From Gemmatimonadaceae bacterium (GTDB lineage: Bacteria; Gemmatimonadota; Gemmatimonadetes; Gemmatimonadales; Gemmatimonadaceae), in NCBI GenBank assembly GCA_030647905.1, contig JAUSJA010000025.1, positions 62,001-126,000 on the forward strand: a stretch of DNA of 64,000 nt, written 5' to 3'. Below the pieces are notes generated by a model, which saw nothing but the letters and a program-made list of their open reading frames with translations, made no database searches and had not been told where the DNA came from. Position numbers and translations under genes: made by a program. Below, piece after piece: positions 42,253 to 51,294 of this stretch. Within the stretch, counting starts at the first letter, position 1; each line of letters begins with the position of its first letter.

Positions 42253-42541
42253 GATCCTCGTTCCTCTTGGTGGCATGACGATGGTGGTTGCGATCGTCGT
42301 CGGGCGTCCGATGGTGATGGCCTGGGCGAAGAAGATCGAGAACGAATCCAGGCGCCCGCCATTGCCGCCGGAGGTTCTCACCCGCCTCGAGCGCATGGAG
42401 CAATCCATAGACGCGATCGCCGTCGAGGTCGAGCGCATCTCCGAGGGCCAGAGGTTCACGACGAAGCTCCTGTCCGAAGTGCACGACGCGCCCGCCGCGT
42501 TGCCGGCGAAGGCATCGTCTTCGAGTCCGGCGACGCCGTAG
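42242..42541 (+). CDS. 99-residue single-pass membrane protein with coiled coil
   Basis: ATG 42242 lies within the 3' end of the kinase gene, with GGGAG about 9 bases upstream. Residues 4-26 are hydrophobic (ILVPLGGMTMVVAIVVG). A charged helix then reads WAKKIENESRRPPLPPEVLTRL and a coiled-coil ERMEQSIDAIAVEVERISEGQ, followed by an Ala/Ser-rich tail. It lies between the kinase and its regulator, so it may be an accessory of the sensor. The family is not known to me. Confidence 0.7.
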   Translation: MGPEILVPLGGMTMVVAIVVGRPMVMAWAKKIENESRRPPLPPEVLTRLERMEQSIDAIAVEVERISEGQRFTTKLLSEVHDAPAALPAKASSSSPATP

Positions 42542-42542
42542 C

Positions 42543-43943
42543 GTGGCGACCGTCCTGATCGTTGACGACGAGCCCAATATCCGTCGCATGGTCGGGGCGC
42601 TACTCACGGCCGAAGGATACGAGGTTCGCGAAGCGGCAAGCGGCGCGCAGGGGATCGCGAAGGCGGAGGAAGATGAGCCGGACGCGGTACTGCTCGATCT
42701 GATGATGCCGGGCGAGATGGACGGAATGGCGACGCTGACAAAGCTTCGCATCGCGCACCCTGACCTCGCCGTGATCATGATGAGCGGACGCGCGGGACTG
42801 AGCGATGCGGTGAACGCGACCAAGCTCGGCGCCGTGAACTTTCTCGAGAAGCCGCTCACTCCTGAAGGAGTGTTGTTCGCCATCGGCTCCGCGCTCGAGC
42901 TTCGTCAATCCCGACGCGTCGCGCGCGAGCTGCGCGAGGAGCTCGGTCTCGCCGGCGACATGGTCGGCAACAGTCCGCAGATGAACGCCGTGCGCGAGCT
43001 GATCGAGCGCGTCGCAGCGAGTGACGCGCGGGTGCTGATCACCGGCGAATCGGGCACCGGGAAGGAGCTGGTGGCGAGCGCGATTCACGACGCGAGCACC
43101 CGGCGCGACAAGCCGTTCGTAAGAGTCAACTGCGCGGCGATCCCGCGCGATCTCGTGGAGAGCGAGATGTTCGGCCACGAGCGTGGCGCTTTCACGGGGG
43201 CGACCCAGGCGAGGATAGGACGATTCGAGCTGGCCCACATGGGGACGCTCTTTCTCGACGAGATCGGGGATCTCAGTCTCGATGCGCAAGCCAAGCTGCT
43301 GCGCGCGATCGAGGCGAAGGAGATCCTCCGCGTGGGCGGAAGCCGCAGCATCCGCGTGGACGTCAGAATCATCGCGGCGACGAACCATGACCTGGCGCGC
43401 GCGGTGCGCGAGGGCGCGTTTCGCGAAGATCTGTTCTTCCGGATCAACGTGATTCCGATCGCGCTGCCGCCGCTCCGCGACCGTGAGGGCGACGTCGCCC
43501 AGCTCGTGCGCCACTTCTCTCTGCTCCACTTCAAGCGCACGGGACAGATTCCGCCGACATGGACTCAGGGCGCCATGGAGGTCATGGAGCGACACACATG
43601 GCCGGGCAACGTGCGCGAGCTGGCCAACATCGTGGAGCGCATCGCGATCGTGAGTCCCGCCGCAGACGTCACCGCGGCCTCCGTCGGCGCGATCCTGAAT
43701 CCCGCCGACGCCCGCCTCGCCAGATCGCTGCAAACTGTCGTGGAGTCCGTGCATGCGGGGACGGAGACCGGCAGCCTCAGCGATTTCCTCGATGATTTCG
43801 AGAGACGCCTGATCGAGCAGGCCCTTGCCGCTGCCGACGGCAACATTGCCGAAGCGGCGAGGTCACTGAGGACCGATCGCCCGAACCTGTATCGGCGGAT
43901 GAAGAGGCTCGGTATTGGCGGCACGCACGCGATGAATCAGTGA
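42543..43943 (+). CDS. NtrC-family sigma54-dependent response regulator
   Basis: 466 residues. Receiver domain with phosphoacceptor Asp52 (AVLLDLMMPG) and Lys103, AAA+ domain with Walker A GESGTGKE (168-175) and the sigma54 contact loop GAFTGA (215-220), and a C-terminal Fis-type helix-turn-helix (NIAEAARSLRTDRPNLYRRM). It activates sigma54 promoters when phosphorylated. GTG 42543 follows the previous stop by 1 base. No sigma54 promoter was searched for in detail. Confidence 0.94.
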   Translation: MATVLIVDDEPNIRRMVGALLTAEGYEVREAASGAQGIAKAEEDEPDAVLLDLMMPGEMDGMATLTKLRIAHPDLAVIMMSGRAGLSDAVNATKLGAVNFLEKPLTPEGVLFAIGSALELRQSRRVARELREELGLAGDMVGNSPQMNAVRELIERVAASDARVLITGESGTGKELVASAIHDASTRRDKPFVRVNCAAIPRDLVESEMFGHERGAFTGATQARIGRFELAHMGTLFLDEIGDLSLDAQAKLLRAIEAKEILRVGGSRSIRVDVRIIAATNHDLARAVREGAFREDLFFRINVIPIALPPLRDREGDVAQLVRHFSLLHFKRTGQIPPTWTQGAMEVMERHTWPGNVRELANIVERIAIVSPAADVTAASVGAILNPADARLARSLQTVVESVHAGTETGSLSDFLDDFERRLIEQALAAADGNIAEAARSLRTDRPNLYRRMKRLGIGGTHAMNQ

Positions 43944-45310
43944 TGACGACTGGAAGACGTATTTCGCATGTTCTCGCCGCACTGCTGATCGGTGCCGGCA
44001 CGGCGACGGCGCAGCAAGCCGAGACGCCGCCGGACTCGACGGTTGATCTTGGCTCCCTTCTCTCCGGGCCGGACCGTGGCGGACTTACCGTAACTTCGGG
44101 CAGGACCTACAATCGCGTCGAGGGAATGCCGATACTCATCGGTCCCACCTACCGCAACCGGTTGGGACCGGCGACGCTCTCCATCGCCGCGCTGGGAATC
44201 ATCCGCACCGCGAACCGGCTGCATTGGGATGCGGAGAACATCGGACACCGCTTGTCGGCCGATGTCCGCGTCGGACGCCGGCGCGGCTACTCGGCCGGCG
44301 CTGAATCGTTCGATCTCGTCTCCAAGATCGAGCCGTGGCAGCTCAGCGAGCCGGACGCGGCGCTGGCGTCGTTCTTCTCCAAGCGCGACTACTTCGACTA
44401 CTTCGGGCGACATGGGGGGCGCATCTACGCGTCGGTGTTTGCCGATGCGAACGCGGCGGTGACGGCGGGATACAGCAGCGAGCGATGGAGCTCGAGGCGC
44501 GAGCGGGACGTGTTCACTCTCTTCCGCGGCGACGACGCATGGCGCATCAATCCGCGGATCAACGATGCTATGGTGCACGTCGCCGACCTGAGCCTTGAAC
44601 TCGACACGCGCAACAGCAAGCGCAATCCGTGGGCGGGGTGGTTCGTGAGCGCGCAGTACGAGCATGGCGCGGGCAATTTCGCGACGGCAGGCACGCGTCT
44701 CGAAGCATCGGTCGCACCGGGATTCAGGCGGCTCGAATACGGCCGGGCGTTTCTGGATCTGCGGCGGTACAATCGCATCTCGCCCAGGCGACAGCTCAAC
44801 ACGCGCCTCGTGCTCGGCGGATGGCTGCACGGAGATCCGCTCCCTCTCGAGCGAAGATTCTCTGTCGGCGGCATTGGCAATCTCCCCGGATTCGATTTCC
44901 GACGACTCGGAATCGGCACCGACGTCGGGCAATGCTCACCGGACTCGGGGCCGCTGCCCGGTCGCCCGGCGGAATGCGAGCGCGCAGCACTGGCGCAGAT
45001 CGAGTACAGGCACGAGCTCGTCTCCGAGCTGTTCGACGTGTTTAACCGGAACGGTATCCGCGTTCGCGGCGCCGTGTTCCGCGTGAAGCCGGCGGCGGTC
45101 GCATTCGCGGATGCGGGCCGCGGATGGCTCGTCGGTCCGCGGCGGGGAACGCTGCAATACCCGTCCGGCTCGGTTCCAGGCTTCGACACGTTCAGAACTG
45201 ACGTCGGTCTCGGCCTCGATCTCGGTATCGCGGGGATCTACGTGGCGAAGGCAGTCTCGGAATCGAAGGAGCCGGCGAACTTCTTCATCCGCATCCGCAA
45301 CCAATTCTAG
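43943..45310 (+). CDS. Omp85-family outer-membrane barrel without POTRA domains
   Basis: 455 residues from ATG 43943, overlapping the regulator stop (TGATG). A signal peptide (HVLAALLIGAGTATAQ) precedes a beta-barrel. The Omp85 hallmark is seen in the second half: LPLERRFSVGGIGNLPGFD, where most members have an RGF/RGY motif. The C-terminus IRIRNQF carries the terminal Phe used for barrel assembly. There is no room for a POTRA domain in the first 60 residues. It may be a pore or a protein export partner; the function is unknown. Confidence 0.78.
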   Translation: MTTGRRISHVLAALLIGAGTATAQQAETPPDSTVDLGSLLSGPDRGGLTVTSGRTYNRVEGMPILIGPTYRNRLGPATLSIAALGIIRTANRLHWDAENIGHRLSADVRVGRRRGYSAGAESFDLVSKIEPWQLSEPDAALASFFSKRDYFDYFGRHGGRIYASVFADANAAVTAGYSSERWSSRRERDVFTLFRGDDAWRINPRINDAMVHVADLSLELDTRNSKRNPWAGWFVSAQYEHGAGNFATAGTRLEASVAPGFRRLEYGRAFLDLRRYNRISPRRQLNTRLVLGGWLHGDPLPLERRFSVGGIGNLPGFDFRRLGIGTDVGQCSPDSGPLPGRPAECERAALAQIEYRHELVSELFDVFNRNGIRVRGAVFRVKPAAVAFADAGRGWLVGPRRGTLQYPSGSVPGFDTFRTDVGLGLDLGIAGIYVAKAVSESKEPANFFIRIRNQF

Positions 45311-45313
45311 ACG

Positions 45314-45955
45314 GTGAACCGGTCGCTCGGCGGCGTCCTGGTCGCCGCCCTCATTTTCGCGGGACAGCTCGGCGCACAGAAGCCGCAGCTGTCCATCGTC
45401 CTGCCGGAGCGGTCGCTATTGGCGGCCGAGCCGCCGGCGATTCGCTCCGCATCGCTGATCACCGACGGCGCCATGCTGGATCTCCTGCGCAATGGGTTTC
45501 CCGCGAAGCTCCACTACCGCGTGGAGCGGTGGACGACGGGCGGATGGTTCGACGACATCGCGGCGGCGTCGGAGTGGAATGTCGTGGTTCGCTACGACGC
45601 GCTCGGCAAAGTGTATCAGGTGTATCGCGTCGTGCAGAGGGCGACGGTGACGCTTGGCAGCTTCACCGACATTCAGGAAGCCGACGCCGCACTCGGCGCA
45701 GCTTTTCCAATTCCTGTCTCGTTGCCGAAGAAAGGTCAGAAGAGCTATTACACTCTCACTCTCGACATCGAGTCTCTGTCGCTCACGGAGCTCGATGAGG
45801 TCGAGCGATGGCTGCGTGGCGAGCTCAAGCCCGCGGTACGCGGAAAGAAAAATCCGGGCACCGCTGTCGGTCGCGGCGTCCGGACTGTCATGGTGCGACT
45901 GCTGGGAGGAGAGAAGCGGCGTTACGAGACGAGATCGGGGACGTTTCGGCCGTGA
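45314..45955 (+). CDS. DUF4390-type exported protein
   Basis: 213 residues, GTG start 3 bases after the barrel stop. A signal peptide (GGVLVAALIFAGQLGAQ) is followed by a domain with LLRNGFPAKLHYRVERWTTGGWFDD, VVVRYDALGKVYQVYR and DIESLSLTELDEVERWL. This matches DUF4390, a family that in proteobacteria sits next to NtrY/NtrX-type systems, as it does here. Periplasmic, function unknown. The 3' end overlaps the facing HNH gene by 34 bases. Confidence 0.75.
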   Translation: MNRSLGGVLVAALIFAGQLGAQKPQLSIVLPERSLLAAEPPAIRSASLITDGAMLDLLRNGFPAKLHYRVERWTTGGWFDDIAAASEWNVVVRYDALGKVYQVYRVVQRATVTLGSFTDIQEADAALGAAFPIPVSLPKKGQKSYYTLTLDIESLSLTELDEVERWLRGELKPAVRGKKNPGTAVGRGVRTVMVRLLGGEKRRYETRSGTFRP

Positions 45956-46572
45956 TGTGAATGCGCGTGAAGCGCATGGCCGTGAACGAGCTGCCCGTTC
46001 TGCGGATGCCGGTGCTCCAGATCCTCGAGGTGATGCAGCGTCCCCTCGCCGTAGAACAGCTTGATGTACCGCGCCTGAGTCGGAGTGAGACGGCGCACCG
46101 CCCACGACAGATGCACGAAGTGCGGCTCGACTGGCGCGTGTATCGGGTGCATCCCGATCTCGCTCGGCAGACTGTTCGCCTTGCGCGTGTTGCACGGGCT
46201 GCACGCGGTGACGACGTTGGTCCACTCATTCGTCCCGCCGCGTGACATCGGAATGAGATGGTCGCGCGTCAGCGATTCGCGGAGCTTGAGCTCGATCTGG
46301 AGACGTCCGCAGTACTGGCAGCGGTAGCGATCGCGCGCAAAGAGGAAGGTGTTGGTCACCTGGCGGCGGAAGCGGCGCGGCACGTGGATGAAGCGCGTGA
46401 GGCGGATGACTGCGGGGCGCGGCAAGGTCAGCCGCTCGGAGCGAACCACGCGGTCGGCGTCGGCCTCGACTATCTCGGCCTTGCCGTCAATAACCAGCCT
46501 CAACGCTCGTCTGAGCGGCACCATCGTGAGCGGCTCGAACGAAGCGTTCAGTGCAAGACATCCTACGATCAA
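45922..46572 (-). CDS. HNH endonuclease
   Basis: 216 residues. The HNH core has two zinc Cys pairs and the active site: YRCQYCGRLQI, then SLTRDHLIPMSRGGTNEWTNVV, then ACSPCNTRK. The N-terminus (GCLALNASFEPLTMVPLRRAL) is the usual opening of this stand-alone HNH group. The C-terminus is His-rich (HGHALHAHSHH). The start is TTG 46572 with GGAGGGG a few bases upstream. It may act in DNA repair or phage defence; its partner is not clear. Confidence 0.88.
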   Translation of the reverse strand: MIVGCLALNASFEPLTMVPLRRALRLVIDGKAEIVEADADRVVRSERLTLPRPAVIRLTRFIHVPRRFRRQVTNTFLFARDRYRCQYCGRLQIELKLRESLTRDHLIPMSRGGTNEWTNVVTACSPCNTRKANSLPSEIGMHPIHAPVEPHFVHLSWAVRRLTPTQARYIKLFYGEGTLHHLEDLEHRHPQNGQLVHGHALHAHSHHGRNVPDLVS

Positions 46573-46672
46573 GCACCCCTCCGTAACTGCTCTTACTGCG
46601 ACGCTACAATATACAACTGGTAACGCTCAAACACCCGCAAGTCCTGGAGGCCTATAAGGGCTGGGTCCTTAT

Positions 46673-47620
46673 TCAAACTCCAGCATGCGCACCGCTGGGG
46701 ACCAGCGTCCGCCAGCCGTAGCGATCCGGCAGCCGCCCCTCGGCGATCCCCATGTACTGCTCCTGAATCGCCAGCGTGATCGGACCGGGCTTGCCCGCTC
46801 CAACCGGTATCCGGTCAACCGACCTGATCGGCGTTATCTCGGCTGCCGTCCCGGAGAAGAACAGCTCATCCGCGATGTACAGCATCTCGCGCGGCATCAC
46901 CTGCTCGGCGACTTCGTAGCCGAGGTCGAGTGCGATGCGCATGACCGAGTCGCGCGTGATGCCGTTCAGGATTCCCGCCGATACAGGCGGCGTGAACAGC
47001 TTGCCGTCGCGGACGAGAAACAGATTCTCGCCGCTGCCCTCGGATACCTGCCCGGATGAATCGAGCATGATTCCCTCGGAATAACCGTCGAGCTTCGCCT
47101 CCATCCTGGACAGCTGCGAATTGAGGTAGTTCCCTCCCGCCTTCGCCATCGTCGGAAAGGTGCTCGGGGCCGCGCGACGCCACGTGGACACGCACACGTC
47201 CACTCCCTGGGCGAGCGACTCGTGTCCGAGATAAGTGCCCCACGTCCACGGAATGATGAACACTTCGAGCGGACACTTGGTCGGCAGCACGCCCATCTGC
47301 TCGCCGGTCCTGATGACGATCGGGCGAAGGTAGCAGTGCGGCAGCTCGTTCTCGGCGACGGTATCAACGCATGCCTGCACGAGTGTCTCCTGCGAGTGCT
47401 CCAGCGGCATGCGATAGATGCGGCAGGAATCGGCGAGCCGGCGCATGTGGTCGCCCAGCCGGAAGATCGCCGGGCCTTCGGGCGTGGCGTAGCAGCGGAT
47501 GCCCTCGAAGACACTCGAGCCGTAATGGACGACGTGACTTATCACGTGAATTGTCGCGTCTTCCCAGCTGACGAACTTTCCGTCGCGCCAGATCCTGTGG
47601 TGGTTGTCAGCCCGCTCCAT
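46673..47620 (-). CDS. ilvE: Branched-chain amino acid aminotransferase
   Basis: 315 residues, class IV PLP aminotransferase. It makes Val, Leu and Ile from their keto acids. Markers: VHYGSSVFEGIRCY, the PLP Lys160 in TMAKAGGNYLNS, SEGSGENLFLVRDG, and FFSGTAAEITPI. The ribosome site AAGGAG lies 5 bases before ATG 47620, inside the 3' end of the PBP1A gene (14-base overlap). No ilv operon neighbours are present. Confidence 0.94.
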   Translation of the reverse strand: MERADNHHRIWRDGKFVSWEDATIHVISHVVHYGSSVFEGIRCYATPEGPAIFRLGDHMRRLADSCRIYRMPLEHSQETLVQACVDTVAENELPHCYLRPIVIRTGEQMGVLPTKCPLEVFIIPWTWGTYLGHESLAQGVDVCVSTWRRAAPSTFPTMAKAGGNYLNSQLSRMEAKLDGYSEGIMLDSSGQVSEGSGENLFLVRDGKLFTPPVSAGILNGITRDSVMRIALDLGYEVAEQVMPREMLYIADELFFSGTAAEITPIRSVDRIPVGAGKPGPITLAIQEQYMGIAEGRLPDRYGWRTLVPSGAHAGV

Positions 47621-49961
47621 TTTTCTCCTTGAGTGCCCGGTGATGAGAAAAGCTATTCACGCGACGGGGGAGAACGCTACCGATGGGCGCGCTATCGCCG
47701 CGGCTGCGCGCGGTGTCGAGCCGGAAGCGGCCACGCAGTGAATCGCCTGGCAACGCCTTTCGCGGCACGGGCGCGGCGCCGGGGATGACGCGGCTGCCGC
47801 CGGTTACAGGAGGCGGCGGCACATAGCTCGGCGGCGGCCCTCCGATTCCCAGCGTGTCGTAACCAGGCGTCGTGTAGCCGAGGTGCTTGTCGCATTCGCG
47901 CGTCGGTTCAGTACCCGGCACGTAGAACTCGGTCCGAATGAGATCGCGGGGGCAGTACGGAGTCTGAAGCAATCCGGTACTGACGTCTATCTCACGAGTG
48001 ATGATGGACGCCGGCCTCGGCCAGTCGGGCGGAGCGGGCTTTCTCCTGTACACCTCCGTCATGAACTGCGTCCATGCCGGCGCGGCGAGACGTCCGCCCT
48101 GCGCGTCGTTCATGATCTTGCGCGGCCTGTCGAATCCCATCCACACGCCGGCGACGAGATCCGCCGTGTAACCGATGAACCAGACGTTCGTGCCGTCGTT
48201 CGTCGTGCCGGTCTTTCCGCCCGCGGGCAGATGAAAACCAGCCCCCCAGACGCTCCCCGACGCCGTGCCGCGCCTGATGACGTCCTTCATCATGTCCACC
48301 ATGATCCACGATTCCTCCGGCGAAAGGACCGTGGTGCGCGACGGCGTCTGCTGCCACAGCACTTCCTGTCTCGCGTTCTCCACGCGGAGAATCGCGTTCG
48401 GACCGGCGCGGATCCCGAGATTGGCAAAGGGAGCGAACGCGGCGATCATCTCCAGCGGATAGACGTCCGCCGAGCCGATGAAGATGGACGGATATGGCGG
48501 GATCGGCGTAGTGATGCCGAAATTCCGCGCCTCGTTGATGACGGTGTTCTCGCCGAGCTCCATGCCGAGCTGGATGGCGACGATGTTGCGCGACTCGTAG
48601 AGTCCGCGACGCATCGGCATGGGGCCGAGGAATTTCCCGTCGTAGTTCCTCGGAGTCCACGGGGTGCCGGTTCCCTGCTCCACCGAGATCGCCGTGTCCG
48701 CGAGGATGTACGAAGGAGGCCGGCCATTCTGAACGCCGGCAGCGTACACTATCGGCTTGAAGGAAGAGCCGGGCTGCCGAAGCGCCTGCGTGGCGCGATT
48801 GAATTTTGAGTCATAGAAGTCGCGTCCCCCGACCATCGCGCGCACGGCGCCGTTCCGCGGATCCAGAGCGACGAACGCGCCCTGGAGATACGGAGAGTTC
48901 TGCCCCGGCTCGGTGCCGGCGATACTGCGCGCGTTGTAGTGCTCGTAAGTCTCGCCGTTGAATTTTCCGAACCGTCCGCTCTCGATGCGCCTGAGCTGCC
49001 TTTCCACCGCGCGCTCGGCGGCGAGCTGCATGTCCAGGTCGAGCGTGGTGTAGACGCGGAGGCCCTGTTCGTAAAGTTGTCTTCCGAACTGGGCATCGAG
49101 CTGCTGTCTGATCCACTCGACGAAGTACGGCGCGGTGTCGCCCGCGTCGGTCTTGCTCGCAAGCTGAAGCGGGAACGCCTTCGCCCCGCTCGCATCGGCG
49201 TCGCTGATCGCGCCGTTGCGACGCATCAGCTCGATCACCGTGTTGCGGCGCTGAATGGCACGATCGGGATGGCGCTTTGGGTTGTACCGCTCCGGCGCTT
49301 TCGGCAGCGCCGCCAGCGTCGCCGCTTCCGCGATGTTCAGGTCGCGAACCGATTTTCCGAAGTAGCGCTCCGATGCCGTCTCGACGCCATACGCACCGTT
49401 GCCGAGGTTGATCTGGTTGAGATACAGCTCGAGGATCTTCTTCTTGTCGAACTTGTCCTCGATCTCGCGGGCAACCTTCCCTTCCTTGATCTTGCGGACG
49501 AGGGTTTTCTCGCGGCTGATTCGCTCGGGGAACACGTTGCGCGCAAGCTGCATCGTGATCGTGGAGAAACCCTCGTCCCAGCTTCGCGAGAGAATGTCGC
49601 GGGCGAGCGCTCCGAAGACGCGGCGCCAGTCAATGCCGGAGTGAGAGTAGAACCGCTTGTCCTCGGTGATGACGAAGGCCTGCTGCACGGTAAGCGGGAT
49701 CTCGTCGAGTCTGACGAGAGTGCGGCGTTCGAGCCCGAGCTCGGCGATGAACCGCCCGTCGGCAGCGTAGAGCTTGGATGTCTGGCGCGGTGTGTAGTCG
49801 TTCAGCGCTTCGACGGGCGGGCATTGTCCACCGCGGCAGACGAGGGCCCACGCCCCGTACCCCAGACCGAGTCCGAAGGCGGCGCCGAATATGACGAAGA
49901 GAAGCAGCGCCCTGACGAGAGTGGGGTGCTCGCGGCGGAATCTTGCGAAGCGATTTGCCAT
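47607..49961 (-). CDS. mrcA: Penicillin-binding protein 1A (bifunctional)
   Basis: 784 residues. It builds peptidoglycan by glycan polymerisation and peptide crosslinking. One membrane helix is at about 18-40. Glycosyltransferase domain GT51: catalytic Glu100 in ITEDKRFYSHSGID and later FSTITMQLARN. Transpeptidase: Ser399-x-x-Lys402 (GSSFK), SRN at 457-459, and KTG at 583-585. The C-terminal tail is Pro-rich. ATG 49961 is chosen over GTG 49994 because the latter would lie within the tyrS promoter and adds no conserved sequence. It overlaps ilvE by 14 bases. Confidence 0.95.
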   Translation of the reverse strand: MANRFARFRREHPTLVRALLLFVIFGAAFGLGLGYGAWALVCRGGQCPPVEALNDYTPRQTSKLYAADGRFIAELGLERRTLVRLDEIPLTVQQAFVITEDKRFYSHSGIDWRRVFGALARDILSRSWDEGFSTITMQLARNVFPERISREKTLVRKIKEGKVAREIEDKFDKKKILELYLNQINLGNGAYGVETASERYFGKSVRDLNIAEAATLAALPKAPERYNPKRHPDRAIQRRNTVIELMRRNGAISDADASGAKAFPLQLASKTDAGDTAPYFVEWIRQQLDAQFGRQLYEQGLRVYTTLDLDMQLAAERAVERQLRRIESGRFGKFNGETYEHYNARSIAGTEPGQNSPYLQGAFVALDPRNGAVRAMVGGRDFYDSKFNRATQALRQPGSSFKPIVYAAGVQNGRPPSYILADTAISVEQGTGTPWTPRNYDGKFLGPMPMRRGLYESRNIVAIQLGMELGENTVINEARNFGITTPIPPYPSIFIGSADVYPLEMIAAFAPFANLGIRAGPNAILRVENARQEVLWQQTPSRTTVLSPEESWIMVDMMKDVIRRGTASGSVWGAGFHLPAGGKTGTTNDGTNVWFIGYTADLVAGVWMGFDRPRKIMNDAQGGRLAAPAWTQFMTEVYRRKPAPPDWPRPASIITREIDVSTGLLQTPYCPRDLIRTEFYVPGTEPTRECDKHLGYTTPGYDTLGIGGPPPSYVPPPPVTGGSRVIPGAAPVPRKALPGDSLRGRFRLDTARSRGDSAPIGSVLPRRVNSFSHHRALKEKNGAG

Positions 49962-49987
49962 TCGGGCTGAAAGGTAATGCGGGTAAC

Positions 49988-50016
49988 GTGACACCGGCCA
50001 CGGTGCGGCCTATCTT
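49988..50016 (+). promoter_or_regulatory. Promoter of tyrS, predicted to give a leaderless mRNA
   Basis: GTGACA (49988-49993), a 17-base spacer and TATCTT (50011-50016). ATG 50022 follows 5 bases later, so transcription should start at or within a base of the start codon. No ribosome site is seen. Confidence 0.6.
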
Positions 50017-50021
50017 GGGGC

Positions 50022-51275
50022 ATGACGCAACCTGCCCCGCTGCTCGACGAGCTCGTCTGGCGTGGACTCCTCCATCAGAACACGGAAGGCCTCGCCGAGG
50101 CTCTCGCGGCGCGCTCCCTCTCGGCGTACTGCGGCTTCGATCCCACGGCGTCGAGCATGCACGTCGGCAATCTCGTCCCGGTGATGGGATTGATGCACCT
50201 TCAGCGCGCGGGTCACAGGCCGTACGCGGTGGTCGGTGGTGGGACAGGTCTCATCGGTGATCCCAGCGGCAAGACGGCGGAGCGTCAGCTCAACTCGCTC
50301 CAGCTGGTCGAGGAGAACTCGCGCGGTCTCCGTGCGCAGCTCGAACATTTCCTCGAGTTTACCGGCCCGAACGCCGCGCAGATGCGCAACAACGCGGACT
50401 GGCTGCTCCCGCTCGGCGCAATCGAGTTCATGAGAGACGTCGGGAAGCACTTCACCGTCAACTACATGATCGCGAAGGAGTCGGTGCAGCAGCGCATAGA
50501 GTCGGGTATCTCGTACACCGAATTCTCGTACATGCTCCTCCAGGCCTACGATTACCGCGAGCTTTTCCGCCGCGAAGGCGTAACGCTTCAGGTCGGCGGG
50601 AGCGATCAGTGGGGAAACATCACCGCCGGTCTCGAGCTCATCCGCCGGACCGAGGGCGGCGAGGCGCACGCGCTCACGTTTCCGCTCGTCACCAATGCAT
50701 CGGGGACGAAATTCGGGAAGACTGAGAGCGGCAACGTGTGGCTCGACGCGGAGCGTACGTCTCCGTATCGCTTCTACCAGTTCTGGATGAACGTTGACGA
50801 CCGCGACGCCGGCCGCTACCTGCGCTTCTTCACTTTGCTGTCTCGACAGGCAATCGAGGAGCTCGACAGGGAGATCGCCGAGTGTCCGCAGGAGCGCGCG
50901 GCGCAGCAGGCGCTGGCGCGCGAGGTCACGACGCGGGTTCACGGCGCCGACGCGGCAAACGTCGCGGAGGATGTGTCGCGCCTGCTCTTTGCGAAGGGAG
51001 ACCCCGCATCGCTGTCGCGTGATGCGCTCGAGGCATTGAGTCGCGAGGTCCCTTTCGTCGAAATGCGAGAGCTGACTGGCGTGGTTGATGGACTGGTCGA
51101 GCTCAAGCTTGTCGCGTCGAAGGGTGCGGCGAGACGCCTCGTCGAGCAGGGCGGCGCTTCAGTCAACGGGCGGCGTATCGCAGCCGGAGACACGCCCGGA
51201 GAGCCGCTCGCTGGAGGATACTACCTGTTCAGGAAAGGCGCCCGCGACTACGGGCTGATACGGACTAAACCGTGA
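50022..51275 (+). CDS. tyrS: Tyrosyl-tRNA synthetase
   Basis: 417 residues, class I aminoacyl-tRNA synthetase. It charges tRNA-Tyr. The HIGH motif appears as HVGN (47-50) after YCGFDPTASSM. The tyrosine pocket is VGGSDQWGNI (191-200), the KMSKS loop is KFGKT (230-234), and the last about 60 residues form an S4 RNA-binding domain (ASKGAARRLVEQGGASVNGR). It ends at TGA 51273-51275, directly at a heptamer repeat array. Confidence 0.97.
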   Translation: MTQPAPLLDELVWRGLLHQNTEGLAEALAARSLSAYCGFDPTASSMHVGNLVPVMGLMHLQRAGHRPYAVVGGGTGLIGDPSGKTAERQLNSLQLVEENSRGLRAQLEHFLEFTGPNAAQMRNNADWLLPLGAIEFMRDVGKHFTVNYMIAKESVQQRIESGISYTEFSYMLLQAYDYRELFRREGVTLQVGGSDQWGNITAGLELIRRTEGGEAHALTFPLVTNASGTKFGKTESGNVWLDAERTSPYRFYQFWMNVDDRDAGRYLRFFTLLSRQAIEELDREIAECPQERAAQQALAREVTTRVHGADAANVAEDVSRLLFAKGDPASLSRDALEALSREVPFVEMRELTGVVDGLVELKLVASKGAARRLVEQGGASVNGRRIAAGDTPGEPLAGGYYLFRKGARDYGLIRTKP

Positions 51276-51294
51276 CCCGCTACCCGTTACCCGC
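51274..51294. repeat. Three heptamer units after the tyrS stop
   Basis: GACCCGC, TACCCGT and TACCCGC in a row at 51274-51294. It is the same heptamer as at 32617-32651. It overlaps the tyrS stop and the 3' end of the facing sugar dehydrogenase gene. Confidence 0.75.
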
